From: an uncultured Desulfuromusa sp.
GTDB taxonomy: Bacteria; Desulfobacterota; Desulfuromonadia; Desulfuromonadales; Geopsychrobacteraceae
Direction of reading: 5' to 3'
NCBI RefSeq assembly: GCF_963675815.1
Contig: NZ_OY776574.1
Location: 1,482,001-1,546,000 of the forward strand
Length of the DNA stretch: 64,000 bases
In this document: positions 1 to 8,647 of the stretch, one piece after another
How positions within the stretch are numbered: the stretch's first letter is position 1
Layout: every line of letters starts with the position of its first letter
Translations under genes and position numbers: made by a program
The notes under the pieces: model-generated
Told to the model about the DNA's origin: nothing
The model's database searches: none
The model's input: only the letters and a program-made list of their open reading frames with translations

Positions 1-1
1 G

Positions 2-472
2 GGCCTGGCAATTTTAACAGCCATTCCTGAGGCAAAGATTGCTGCAGATCAAGCTTATCGAGAAACAGATCTGGCCATTGATATTTGTGAAGATGTCCCG
101 CCGGTCACTCCGGCAAGGGTGGAAAAAATAAAAGAGATATTTATGACTGCCGGGGCGACTGCAAAGATCAGCTCGATCCATGTCAATGGCTGGTTTGGAG
201 AATACGATAAGCTCAGTATGACTCGAAGTTTTTTCCTGGAGGTTTTGGGGCAAAAATTGGAGGCGGTCAAGGATCAGGTGCTTTTTATCGGGGATTCACC
301 AAATGATATGCCGATGTTTGATTATTTCCCAAATAGCGTCGGAGTTGCCAATGTCTTGCATTATCTCGATGAATCCTCTGCCAAACCGGCCTGGATTACC
401 GGGAACGCCGGAGGTAGAGGCTTTGTCGAACTGGCCGAGGCAATTTTAAGCGTACAACAGATCGCTCAATAA
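2..472 (+). CDS. HAD-IIB family hydrolase (C-terminal part)
   Basis: The reading frame is open from the first bases of the window, so the gene starts upstream and only about 157 C-terminal residues are seen. The late motif FIGDSPNDMPMFDYF matches HAD motif 4 (GDxxND), which binds the catalytic Mg2+ in phosphatases of the HAD superfamily; the preceding segment with its lysine (GEYDKLSM) fits motif 3 of the IIB (Cof-type) subclass. The N-terminal nucleophile DxD is outside the window. HAD-IIB enzymes dephosphorylate sugar phosphates or phosphoglycerate esters; the substrate cannot be deduced here. Convergent with the MFS gene that follows. Confidence 0.8.
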   Translation, partial: GLAILTAIPEAKIAADQAYRETDLAIDICEDVPPVTPARVEKIKEIFMTAGATAKISSIHVNGWFGEYDKLSMTRSFFLEVLGQKLEAVKDQVLFIGDSPNDMPMFDYFPNSVGVANVLHYLDESSAKPAWITGNAGGRGFVELAEAILSVQQIAQ

Positions 473-498
473 GTTGAAACGTTGCCGGGAGAGCTAAT

Positions 499-1875
499 TT
501 ATTTTCTGATTCTGCCAAGAGAACATCCAATTCCGATCACACAAAGACCGCAGAATATCAACAGGGCAATTTTCATGCTGCTCAGAAAGGCGATCTGGGT
601 TTCTGGTGTGACCGATTTTCCCTGCATCAGATAGGAAAATATGACGGTAATAATTGTCATGCTGGTCAGCATGCCGAATGTTCTCATGCTGGCACTGAGC
701 CCTGAAGCAATCCCCAGATGGCGAGGTGGAACACTTCCCATAATCATACTGACATTCGGAGAAGAAAAGAGGGCAAAACCCAGACCCAGAAAAATAAGCA
801 ACAGAACAACTTGCTTCAAGGACGAGTCAGCAGATAAATTCGCAGCGACGGCAAGCCCAGCAGCACTTGAGCCCATGCCCAGAGTTGCCAAAATTGATGC
901 GGGAATTCGATCAGAAAGACGACCACAAAACGGTGACAAAAAGGTTTGCACAACCGGCTGGGCGATCAGGATCGTTCCGGCTTGATGGGGCCCCATTCCT
1001 TTCACAAACTGCAAATAGAGACTGAGAAAAAACGTGACCCCAAAGGTTGCGGCATAGTTGAACAATGCCGCCAGATTACTCAGGGCAAAAACACGATTTT
1101 CCAGCAACAGGCGAATATCCAGCATCGGGTATGGAGCTCGCTTTTCAACCAGAAGAAATAGCAGCAGACCAAAGGTTGCAAGGATTAATAAAACCCACAT
1201 GGCATGATTATTTTTCAGGTTGGTCACTCCATAGACCAGCATCAGAACCGAAGGGGCATAAATCAGAGCGCCTTTCCAATCAAAAGGTTCCCCCTTGGAA
1301 TCAGCCCATTCATCCTTAATTTTAATCCAGGTGACCAGATATGTCAGCAGCCCCAAGGGGACCATCAGATAAAAAAGTGAACGCCAGCCGAACAACTCCA
1401 CCAGAAAGCCACCGATGAAAGGGCCACAGGAAATGCCAGCATAAACGCTAGCGATGGCAATACCCAGAGCTTTGCCCCGCTCATGGGGTGCAAACGCAGC
1501 AACAAGAATCGCCATGGTTGTTGCATTGACCATAGCTCCGCCAAGCCCTTGGAGAAAGCGCAGGGCAATAAGCACCTCTATTGAACTCGCCAGAGAAATT
1601 AAACCTCCTGAAAAAGCAAACAGGAGGAGTCCCAACTGGAAAATTTTTCGCCGCCCATAAATATCTCCCAAACGGCCCATAGCCAGAAGAAAAATTGCCA
1701 TTGACAGCATGAAGGAAGTTTCCACCAGGCCTAATTGCAGAGCGCTGGCTGAGAAGTCCCGTCCCATAACGGGCAAGGCAAGACCGACAGCCGAGAGCAT
1801 GAACGGGTTGAGAAAATGTGCCATGCAGATGGAAAATAAAATGGCAGATTTTGAAGTGCGACTGCCTTTTATCAA
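499..1875 (-). CDS. MFS transporter, drug/H+ antiporter type
   Basis: A 458-residue, highly hydrophobic protein with the pattern of a DHA2-like major facilitator exporter in the inner membrane. GRLGDIYGRRK (about residues 67-77) is the MFS motif A between helices 2 and 3, and RFLQGLGGAMVNAT is motif B in helix 4, known for proton coupling. The start is TTG at 1875-1873, overlapping the TGA of the upstream S1-domain gene (TTGA); no Shine-Dalgarno is visible, so translational coupling is likely. An internal ATG 17 codons in is the alternative. Substrate unknown; such proteins usually export drugs or metabolites. Confidence 0.85.
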   Translation of the reverse strand: MIKGSRTSKSAILFSICMAHFLNPFMLSAVGLALPVMGRDFSASALQLGLVETSFMLSMAIFLLAMGRLGDIYGRRKIFQLGLLLFAFSGGLISLASSIEVLIALRFLQGLGGAMVNATTMAILVAAFAPHERGKALGIAIASVYAGISCGPFIGGFLVELFGWRSLFYLMVPLGLLTYLVTWIKIKDEWADSKGEPFDWKGALIYAPSVLMLVYGVTNLKNNHAMWVLLILATFGLLLFLLVEKRAPYPMLDIRLLLENRVFALSNLAALFNYAATFGVTFFLSLYLQFVKGMGPHQAGTILIAQPVVQTFLSPFCGRLSDRIPASILATLGMGSSAAGLAVAANLSADSSLKQVVLLLIFLGLGFALFSSPNVSMIMGSVPPRHLGIASGLSASMRTFGMLTSMTIITVIFSYLMQGKSVTPETQIAFLSSMKIALLIFCGLCVIGIGCSLGRIRK

Positions 1876-3074
1876 CGTTTTTTACGGCCTTTTTTCTGTT
1901 TGTCGGCTTTCAGTAGATCGCCAAGGCTACCGAATCCCGAAGAGACGGAAGGGGCTTCTGTGTAACTGGTTTCTTCACTTTCGTCTGCCTGGCTTTTTAA
2001 GCTGAGAGAGATCCGGCGTTCCTCCAGATCAATTTTTTCAATCATCACTTGCAACTGTTGTCCAACACTGAGAACATCCTGAGGGTGACGAATCCGCTTG
2101 CCTTCGCCCAGCTTGGAAATATGCAGCAGTCCGTCAATCCCATCTTCCAGAGTCACAAAAGCGCCAAACTGCGCTAAACGACTAACCTTTCCGGGATATT
2201 GAGAGCCGACTTTAAAAATGGATCCAACCTTGTTCCAGGGATTGGCCTGAGTATCCCGTAAGCTGAAAGAAAACTTATTGTTGTCCCAGTCAATTTTTTT
2301 AACGGCGACCTCCAGCTCTTGTCCCAGACTGAGAACTTCATTGATATCTTCAACCCGTCCATAGCTTATTTCTGAAATCGGCAGCAGACCTTCAATCCCA
2401 CCGATATCAACAAAGGCGCCAAAATCACGGATATTGGTGATGCTTCCTTTGACAACCATCCCCTCTTTCAAAGTCTCTCGCAGACCGACGCGCAGTTGTT
2501 CACGTTCTTCATCAAGTATAACTCGGTGAGAAACAACTATATTTCTGCCTCGCTCACTGAACTGACTTATTTTAAAGGTCAGATTCTCACCAATCAGATC
2601 TGCAGGTTCTGCCGGGCGCAATCCGGTTTGGGAAAAGGGGCAAAAAGCTCTGATGTTTCCCGCCAGTTTGACTTCATAGCCACCTTTGATTTCTTTTTCG
2701 ATGGTGCCGTCAACGGGAATACCGCTCTGATAGGCATTCTCCAATTGTTCAGTGCCGGAGCCACTGCCACCAACCTTGGTTGTAAAACGGAGTTCCCCGC
2801 CGGCCCGGGATAAGAAATAAGCAGAGATACTGTCGCCAACAGCATACTGCATTTCCCCTTCAGCATTCAGGAGTTCTGCGGAAGAGAGCACTCCTTCACC
2901 TTTCTGGCCGACATCAAGAAAGCACCAGTCGGAGCCTATTTGCAGGATTGTTGCGTCAATCTTTTTTCCCGGCACCAGTGGTTTGCCAACTTCAGCTAGA
3001 CTGGCCTCAAACATGTCGGCAAAGCTTCCTTCATCTTCATTGATTTCTTCGTCAGTAAATTTTTCTTCACTCAT
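1872..3074 (-). CDS. S1 RNA-binding domain protein (ribosomal protein S1-like)
   Basis: A 400-residue protein built of four S1 (OB-fold) repeats, at roughly residues 35-110, 115-195, 200-275 and 285-365. The third (GSITNIRDFGAFVDIGG.. LLPISEIS) and fourth (GKVSRLAQFGAFV.. GLLHISKL) are canonical; the first two are divergent. Genuine bacterial S1 usually has six repeats, so this is a shorter S1-like paralogue that probably binds mRNA or assists the ribosome. The C-terminus is very basic (KADKQKKGRKKR). The start ATG at 3074 has a spaced purine tract upstream. The stop overlaps the start of the MFS gene, so the two form one operon. Confidence 0.85.
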   Translation of the reverse strand: MSEEKFTDEEINEDEGSFADMFEASLAEVGKPLVPGKKIDATILQIGSDWCFLDVGQKGEGVLSSAELLNAEGEMQYAVGDSISAYFLSRAGGELRFTTKVGGSGSGTEQLENAYQSGIPVDGTIEKEIKGGYEVKLAGNIRAFCPFSQTGLRPAEPADLIGENLTFKISQFSERGRNIVVSHRVILDEEREQLRVGLRETLKEGMVVKGSITNIRDFGAFVDIGGIEGLLPISEISYGRVEDINEVLSLGQELEVAVKKIDWDNNKFSFSLRDTQANPWNKVGSIFKVGSQYPGKVSRLAQFGAFVTLEDGIDGLLHISKLGEGKRIRHPQDVLSVGQQLQVMIEKIDLEERRISLSLKSQADESEETSYTEAPSVSSGFGSLGDLLKADKQKKGRKKR

Positions 3075-3218
3075 TTGTCGGAGTCTCCTGATTTTATTTA
3101 TGGAAGTTTAAGAGATTAACCGGTTTTTCTGCGGGAGTAAACGAAGGAATCGCGTTTGTGATTTCTCCGACAGATGTTATCTTTTGAGAGTCATTCCAAA
3201 ATTCTTACAGGATTGAAT

Positions 3219-3917
3219 ATGAAACCGACAAGTTGGCTTGAAAGTCTTAATTGTGCGATTGAAGGAATTCTCTGGGCCGCTAAGAGTGAACGTCATGTTC
3301 GTTATCATTTTGTCGCTGCTCTTGCTGTTGTTTTCACGGCACTGTTTTTTAAAATTTCTGCCCTTGAGTTTTTTCTTCTGGTCCTCGCTGCAGTCATTGT
3401 CATTTTTGCGGAATTAATGAATACGGCGATAGAAGCAGTTGTTGATCTGATCACCGATGATTATCATGAACTGGCCAAGCGGGCCAAGGATGTTGCTGCA
3501 GGAGCTGTTCTGGTCACCAGTGTCGGTGCTGTTATTCTCGGTTATCTGGTGCTCTCAGGACATATTTTCCCATTGTTTCACAGTGAGCCGACTTTTGGTG
3601 CAGAGCCGCAAGGAACGATTCCGGTTGGCGCTTTACTGATCGTCCTTATTCTGGTTATTCTCATCAAAGCCCATTACAATCGGGGAACCCCGTTACATGG
3701 TGGGGTTCCAAGCGGACATGCTGCTGCTGCATTCTCGATAGCGGTTTCAACGTTTCTGTTCGGAGAAAGTTTCCTTATTGGGATGATGGTGCTGCTGCTT
3801 GCGGTATTGGTGAGTCAAAGTCGTTTGTTGATGAAGATTCATACTCCCAGAGAAGTTTTTCTTGGAGCTCTGCTTGGTACGGTAGTGACTTTGCTGGCTT
3901 ATTTGTTTTTTTCTTAA
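3219..3917 (+). CDS. Diacylglycerol kinase / PAP2 phosphatase fusion
   Basis: A 232-residue membrane protein joining two lipid enzymes. The N-terminal half is DgkA-like, with the signature AELMNTAIEAVVDLITDD (about residues 66-83), which transfers phosphate from ATP to diacylglycerol or undecaprenol. The C-terminal half carries PAP2 phosphatase motifs: GGVPSGHAAAAFS (motif 2, catalytic His) and SRLLMKIHTPREV (motif 3). I place the start at ATG 3219, 6-7 nt after ACAGGA; an upstream ATG at 3174 adds 15 residues but lacks a ribosome site. DgkA-PAP2 fusions are known in several bacteria and may act on undecaprenol/undecaprenyl phosphate. A stand-alone DgkA lies at 6626. Confidence 0.85.
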   Translation: MKPTSWLESLNCAIEGILWAAKSERHVRYHFVAALAVVFTALFFKISALEFFLLVLAAVIVIFAELMNTAIEAVVDLITDDYHELAKRAKDVAAGAVLVTSVGAVILGYLVLSGHIFPLFHSEPTFGAEPQGTIPVGALLIVLILVILIKAHYNRGTPLHGGVPSGHAAAAFSIAVSTFLFGESFLIGMMVLLLAVLVSQSRLLMKIHTPREVFLGALLGTVVTLLAYLFFS

Positions 3918-4074
3918 AGCGGGATCAGCCTGTGGTTCAGTGAACATTCGCTAAAACTAGCCAAAAGAAAAGATGAATATTGAAAATGGAGAGGCGATAT
4001 GACGTTTGGTTCAGATTTTTGTCAGGTCTTTTTGCTATGGTGAGGTAAACTTAGAGTGAATGGAGGGGAGATCC

Positions 4075-4494
4075 ATGAATCACTTATTACGTATCGCTAT
4101 TTTGTCCGTTGTTTTCTTAAGCCTTTCAGGCCCTGTTTGTCTGGCCGGAAATTTCCCATCTCAGGCAGTGATCGCGGCTGAAAAATTTACCCGACTGCTG
4201 GATAACAAAGAATATCGCTTGGCTTATAGTGCCGGTTCGGAACTGCTTAAGACCATTGATGCAGAGCCGGAATGGGTGAGAGAAAGAGAGCTCTCGGATC
4301 TGCTTTTAGGAACGGTTCAGAACCGTAAGCTGGTTTCGATCCGCGCCAGGGATACTTATCCCGGGTTGCCGGATGATGAATATCTCGTTATCTATTTTGA
4401 AGCACGGACTGAACGAAAAGAGAAAGCAGCTGAAGTCCTGCTTGTGAACCTTTCAGGGGATTCCTGGCAGGTATGTTCATATCGTTTGAAATAA
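4075..4494 (+). CDS. Secreted DUF4019-like protein
   Basis: A 139-residue protein with a clear signal peptide (MNHLLRIAILSVVFLSLSG, cleavage near VCLAG). The mature part (QAVIAAEKFTRLLDNKEYRLAYSAGS ... WVRERELSDLLLGTVQNRKLVSI ... YLVIYFEARTERK ... WQVCSYRLK) has the layout of the DUF4019 family: a helix describing use of a residue stretch, then a beta-rich NTF2-like fold. Function unknown. The start at 4075 follows a strong GGAGGGGAG; an in-frame ATG at 4060 overlaps that ribosome site and is unlikely. It stands alone, convergent with the histidine kinase. Confidence 0.7.
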   Translation: MNHLLRIAILSVVFLSLSGPVCLAGNFPSQAVIAAEKFTRLLDNKEYRLAYSAGSELLKTIDAEPEWVRERELSDLLLGTVQNRKLVSIRARDTYPGLPDDEYLVIYFEARTERKEKAAEVLLVNLSGDSWQVCSYRLK

Positions 4495-4510
4495 TGAGAT
4501 TTCTTTGTCG

Positions 4511-4541
4511 GTTTAAAAAGAAATAGGCCGGTTGAACCGGC
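4511..4541 (-). terminator. Intrinsic terminator of the envelope operon
   Basis: On the minus strand the stop of the histidine kinase is followed by the palindrome GCCGGTTCAACCGGC (4541-4527) and then a T-rich run (CTATTTCTTTTT). The stem is short but GC-rich. The plus strand lacks a good T-run, so it mainly serves the minus-strand operon. Confidence 0.6.
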
Positions 4542-4542
4542 T

Positions 4543-5925
4543 TCAGTCCCCTTTCGCAATATTGAAACTGACCGTCACCTGGGTTCCTGCCTTTTCAGTG
4601 CTGGTGATATTGATTTTGCCGTCATGAGCGAGAATAATGGATTGGACCAGACTCAATCCAAGGCCTGTTCCCGGGGTTGAGCGACTGCTGTCAGCTCGAT
4701 AAAATCGTTCCCAAATACGGGGCAGATCTTTAGCTGAAATTCCTGCACCACTGTCTGCAATTCTGACAGTTACATCATGGTTTTCCTGTTTCGCTTCAAG
4801 CGCTATCCACCCCTCTCTTTGCGTGAATTTCAAGGCGTTATCCAGTAAATTTGCGAAAGCACGTTGCAGCCGACTTCTATCCCCTGAGATGATTAATGGA
4901 TCGTCAATTATTTTCAGAGAAATACGGATATTTTTGTCCTCAGCAACTGGGGAATAGAGTTCAGCGACATCTCTGATGATGGTAGAAATATTGACAGGCT
5001 CCTTAATCAGAGGGGTGACCCCTGCATCCGTTTCAGCAATTTCCAACATTGTATTGATCATGCCGACGAGGCTGTCGCATTCCTCAATGATTGATCCGGA
5101 CATCCCTTGATATTCCAGCAAAGATTGAGGCCCACTCAATGTTGTTTCAGCCAAACCCCGAATGCGTGTAACCGGACTGCGTAAGTCATGCGCAATATTA
5201 TTGCTGACATCTTGCAGTTCCTTGATCAAGGTCTGGATTCTTGACTGCATGCGATTGATTGAAGTGATGAGATGGTTAACTTCTTTGGCTTGATCATGAA
5301 AAGAGATTTTGTGTGAAAGATTGCCCCGGCTGATCTGGTCTGCCGTTTCCCGAACCAGCTTGATTCCTGCAAGGGATCTTCTGGAGATATAAAAGCCAAT
5401 CGGCACTGCAATCAGGAGAACGAATGCGAAGGTGAGGAAAAAAACGTGCTGAAAATTGGCAAGAAGCTCTTCATTAAAACGAAGAAGAGTTCCGGATTGG
5501 AGAATATAGCCATTCCCCAGAGGTTGATAAAAGATCCGTGCCTGACCTGAATGTGCAGCCAGGTCAATGGTTTCAAACTGCTCACGAATGAGATTTTTAA
5601 AGGTGGGTGCCGGTTGCGGAAGATCCGTCCACGATTTCATGTCAGAGGTTTCGATAGTCTGCAGATCGGCAGAATAAAGGCGGATAAAAACCAGATCAGG
5701 ACCTTCGCTTTCTGTTTCAAGGTGGATTGCCTGAGTCAGGGCCTCTAATCCCCCGAGTTGGTATATCTCTACAAATTCGCGTCCATCGCCAAGAAATTCC
5801 TGGTCAATCCGTTCGTGGAGGTTGCTCTTTAAGTTGTACTGGATGACCCCAAATACCAGAAGAGACAGGACCATGAACAGGAGGGTGTAGAGTGCTGTTA
5901 GTCTGGATGCCAGAGATTTAAACAT
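4543..5925 (-). CDS. Sensor histidine kinase (PmrB/CusS-like)
   Basis: A 460-residue kinase: TM helix at about 10-32, periplasmic domain to about 165, second TM, HAMP linker, then HisKA with the phospho-acceptor (NNIAHDLRSPVTRIRGLAE), N-box (RAFANLLDNALKF), G1 (DSGAGI) and G2 (GTGLGLSLVQS). The start is ATG 5925, 8 bases inside the response-regulator gene and after GGGAC; the open frame reaches 5961 but those extra codons lie within the regulator. It is the last gene of the operon LtaS-like/eptA/dgkA/regulator/kinase. By analogy with PmrAB-EptA systems it probably senses envelope stress (cationic peptides, metals or pH), which is inference. Confidence 0.9.
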   Translation of the reverse strand: MFKSLASRLTALYTLLFMVLSLLVFGVIQYNLKSNLHERIDQEFLGDGREFVEIYQLGGLEALTQAIHLETESEGPDLVFIRLYSADLQTIETSDMKSWTDLPQPAPTFKNLIREQFETIDLAAHSGQARIFYQPLGNGYILQSGTLLRFNEELLANFQHVFFLTFAFVLLIAVPIGFYISRRSLAGIKLVRETADQISRGNLSHKISFHDQAKEVNHLITSINRMQSRIQTLIKELQDVSNNIAHDLRSPVTRIRGLAETTLSGPQSLLEYQGMSGSIIEECDSLVGMINTMLEIAETDAGVTPLIKEPVNISTIIRDVAELYSPVAEDKNIRISLKIIDDPLIISGDRSRLQRAFANLLDNALKFTQREGWIALEAKQENHDVTVRIADSGAGISAKDLPRIWERFYRADSSRSTPGTGLGLSLVQSIILAHDGKINITSTEKAGTQVTVSFNIAKGD

Positions 5926-6604
5926 GTTCGTCCCGTTTTTCGAGGATGTAGCCGGCACCACGAATGGTATGGATCAATTTGTTACTTTGGGGGAGGTCGA
6001 TCTTTTCGCGTAAATGACAGATACGTGACTCCACAACATTACTTTCGGGATCGAAATTATAGTCCCAGACGTGTTCCATAATCATGGTTTTGGAAACGAC
6101 ACGGCCGGCATTTCTCAACAGATATTCCAACAGGGAGAACTCTCGATGTTGCAAATTAATTTGCACTCCAGCGCGCCTGACTTTGCGGGTGACAAGGTCG
6201 ATGGATAAATCATCAACAGTCAGTGTTGCAGGTTCTTCAATGGCCTGACTTCTACGCAATAATGTTTGCACCCGAACGAGAAGTTCAGTAAAAGCAAAGG
6301 GTTTTACCAGGTAGTCATCACCACCCTTTTGCAGTCCCAGGATGCGTTCGTCAACCGTTTTCTTTGCGCTTAAGACAATAATCGGAGTGTTGACTTGTTG
6401 TTTTCGGAGTCGCTCGATCAAGGTTAAACCATCGAGTTTAGGGAGCATGATATCTATCACGGCAGCATCGTACGCAACATCCTGGGCCATAAATAAACCT
6501 TCGAGGCCATCCGCGGCCCTGTCAACGGCAAAACCCGCCTGGACAAAACCTTTTTTTACAAATTGTGCGGTTCGATTGTCGTCTTCAACAAGAAGAATAC
6601 GCAT
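5918..6604 (-). CDS. OmpR-family response regulator (PmrA/CusR-like)
   Basis: A 228-residue two-domain regulator. Receiver domain 1-115 with acidic pair (LVEDD), phosphorylated Asp in AAVIDIMLPKLDGL, conserved Thr/Ser (IIVLSAKK) and Lys (GDDYLVKPF). The C-terminal winged helix (about 130-225) has the OmpR signature LQHREFSLLEYLLRNAGRVV and ends GAGYILEKR. It is the cognate partner of the overlapping kinase and follows dgkA by 21 nt. The most likely targets are the promoters of its own operon, as in PmrA-eptA systems (inference). Confidence 0.92.
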   Translation of the reverse strand: MRILLVEDDNRTAQFVKKGFVQAGFAVDRAADGLEGLFMAQDVAYDAAVIDIMLPKLDGLTLIERLRKQQVNTPIIVLSAKKTVDERILGLQKGGDDYLVKPFAFTELLVRVQTLLRRSQAIEEPATLTVDDLSIDLVTRKVRRAGVQINLQHREFSLLEYLLRNAGRVVSKTMIMEHVWDYNFDPESNVVESRICHLREKIDLPQSNKLIHTIRGAGYILEKRDEHV

Positions 6605-6625
6605 TGTTTAATGCCTTTAATGTCT

Positions 6626-6994
6626 CTATTTCGACCATAAAGTCCACAAAGTTTCTCCCCAAATATAGGCGGTCAGTATCAGGCTCACGAGGACTGCTGC
6701 GGAACCGAGGTCTTTCGCCCGTCCCGACAACTCATGTTTTTCCGGGCCGATGCGATCTACGACGGCTTCGATTGCTGAATTGAGCAATTCGACAATCATA
6801 ACCAGAAACAGGCTTCCAACCATCAAGATCCTTTGTAACGGCTCTACGTCCAGCCAAAAAGCCAAAGGGATAAGGACCAGAGAGAAAAGTAATTCCTGCC
6901 GAAAGGCCGCCTCATGCTGAAAAGCTGCTTTCATCCCTAGAGCGGAATAACCAGCCGCGAGGATAATACGTTTAATGCCGACATTCTTTTGCAT
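6626..6994 (-). CDS. dgkA: Diacylglycerol kinase DgkA
   Basis: A 122-residue integral membrane protein with three predicted helices and the family signature VELLNSAIEAVVDRIG plus the HELSGRAKDLGSAAV segment, the usual length for DgkA. It phosphorylates diacylglycerol to phosphatidate using ATP at the inner membrane. I choose ATG 6994 (MQKNVG), spaced correctly from AAGG; ATG 7000 abuts that site. Position directly after eptA and an LtaS-like gene makes sense: both transfer phospholipid head groups and leave diacylglycerol. A dgkA-eptA-two-component arrangement is known in proteobacteria. Confidence 0.93.
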   Translation of the reverse strand: MQKNVGIKRIILAAGYSALGMKAAFQHEAAFRQELLFSLVLIPLAFWLDVEPLQRILMVGSLFLVMIVELLNSAIEAVVDRIGPEKHELSGRAKDLGSAAVLVSLILTAYIWGETLWTLWSK

Positions 6995-7025
6995 TTCCAT
7001 CCTTACAGATCGGAAAAAGAAAGGT

Positions 7026-8615
7026 TTAAGAAGATTTTAAAATATCTTTCTCTTCTTTGTACAGAGCTGTTTTTATCTGCATAAGCCCTAACAATGTGTG
7101 AAAAAGATTGTCGTGAGAAAAATCATTGCCGGCAACCTGTTTGAGCCTCTCAGTATTGATGTTTTGTTTGGAACTTTGACCAAACCACATCAATGCTCCC
7201 ACATGCTTCTGCGTGTCCGGCGCCATGAAATAAGGCATTCCATGGAGATAAAGTCCACCTTCACCTAAGGATTCACCGTGATCACTCATATAAATCAATG
7301 CAGGTTGAAATTTTCCGTCATTTTTCTTGAGCAACTCTATCGTTTGTGACAGGAAGTAATCTGTATAGAGGATGGCGTTATCATAAGCGTTGCCAATATC
7401 CTCTTGCCGGCATTCTTCAAGTTGATTGGTTTCGCACACCGGTTTGAATTTTTCAAAAGACTGTGGGTACCTTTTTGAGTAGGCTGGTCCATGGTTTCCC
7501 ATCTGATGGAGGACAATCAAAATATCGCCTTGCTCCTGTTGATTGATAAACTCCTGCAATCCGCCTAACATTCCCATGTCTCGGCATTCACCGTCACAGA
7601 CTTTGTTGTTATCAGGGGTGCGATAGTTTTCGTAGCGAACGCGGTCGGCTACCCCTTTTGAGCTGGAATTATTATCCCGCCACAAAATATGAACGCCGCC
7701 CCTCGCGAGGACATCAAGGATGTTTTCTGTTGATTTGGCTTTTTTGTCACTGTAGTTCTTCCGTTCGAGATACGAAAACATACAGGGAACTGAAACTGCT
7801 GTTGTTGTCCCACATGAATACATATTTGAAAAGTTAATGATATCTTCTTCTTTCAAGAGAGGATTGGTTTCTTTTTCGTATCCGTTCAGAGAGAACCTGT
7901 CTGCACGTGCAGCCTCACCAACCACAATAATTGCAAGTTTTCTTCCTTGGCTCGACTCATTTTTTTTTGCATCCAGACCAATGGTCTTGATCTGTTTTTC
8001 TCCACTGGAAAATTTATTTCCAATGTATTTTCCTGCTGAATAAAAAGCGTAAGTTGGATTGGTGTAATAGCGCAGAGGTTTATGTTCTCTAAAGAAGGAC
8101 GTGTAGAATTTACTGAAAGAGAGGAGAGCAATAATGATGATGAGAAGAGACAGGGACATTGTTGCTGTTGTTGTCAGAATCGTCCGCCTGATGGTTTGGG
8201 AGGGTGTTCTGACTTTGTAAATGAGAGTTGCCGGCAAAATTCCCAGAAAAAACAGGTAGAGCAAGAGCTTGGTGCTGATGAGATCGATCGATTCACCGGC
8301 ATTTGTTTCAAGGACATTCTGGATCATCGTATCATCAATGATCGTACTGTAAGAATTGGCAAAATAACTGATAAAAGCCGCAATCAGAACAGAAAATATC
8401 AGAACGGGTTTGAGAGTTAACCTCGAGTTAAAAAGGCAGAAAAATAAGACCAGAAAACAACTGAAAACGACTGCGATGGAAAGGAGAAAAGACATGTTGG
8501 ACGTTGAGATCGGATAAATTTTCGTAACGTTGATAAAAAATCTGTAGTTATCAGCAAAAACCAAAAACAATGAGGTGAGAATGATTAATTTCACCCTGGA
8601 AAGTTGTAAGATCAT
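7026..8615 (-). CDS. eptA: Phosphoethanolamine transferase EptA-like
   Basis: A 529-residue enzyme with five N-terminal membrane helices (to about residue 170) and a periplasmic alkaline-phosphatase-like domain. Catalytic features: VVGEAARADRFSLNGY (metal-binding Glu234), SCGTTTAVSVPCMFS with the nucleophilic Thr near 272, and YMSDHGESLGE (metal-binding Asp/His). Paired cysteines typical of the family are present (CDGECRD; CETNQLEECR). EptA moves ethanolamine phosphate from phosphatidylethanolamine to lipid A, lowering negative charge and giving polymyxin resistance. The neighbouring dgkA and two-component genes support this role. Confidence 0.92.
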   Translation of the reverse strand: MILQLSRVKLIILTSLFLVFADNYRFFINVTKIYPISTSNMSFLLSIAVVFSCFLVLFFCLFNSRLTLKPVLIFSVLIAAFISYFANSYSTIIDDTMIQNVLETNAGESIDLISTKLLLYLFFLGILPATLIYKVRTPSQTIRRTILTTTATMSLSLLIIIIALLSFSKFYTSFFREHKPLRYYTNPTYAFYSAGKYIGNKFSSGEKQIKTIGLDAKKNESSQGRKLAIIVVGEAARADRFSLNGYEKETNPLLKEEDIINFSNMYSCGTTTAVSVPCMFSYLERKNYSDKKAKSTENILDVLARGGVHILWRDNNSSSKGVADRVRYENYRTPDNNKVCDGECRDMGMLGGLQEFINQQEQGDILIVLHQMGNHGPAYSKRYPQSFEKFKPVCETNQLEECRQEDIGNAYDNAILYTDYFLSQTIELLKKNDGKFQPALIYMSDHGESLGEGGLYLHGMPYFMAPDTQKHVGALMWFGQSSKQNINTERLKQVAGNDFSHDNLFHTLLGLMQIKTALYKEEKDILKSS

Positions 8616-8647
8616 AGACGGTTCTTTTCTTAAAGATAAAATCAGAG

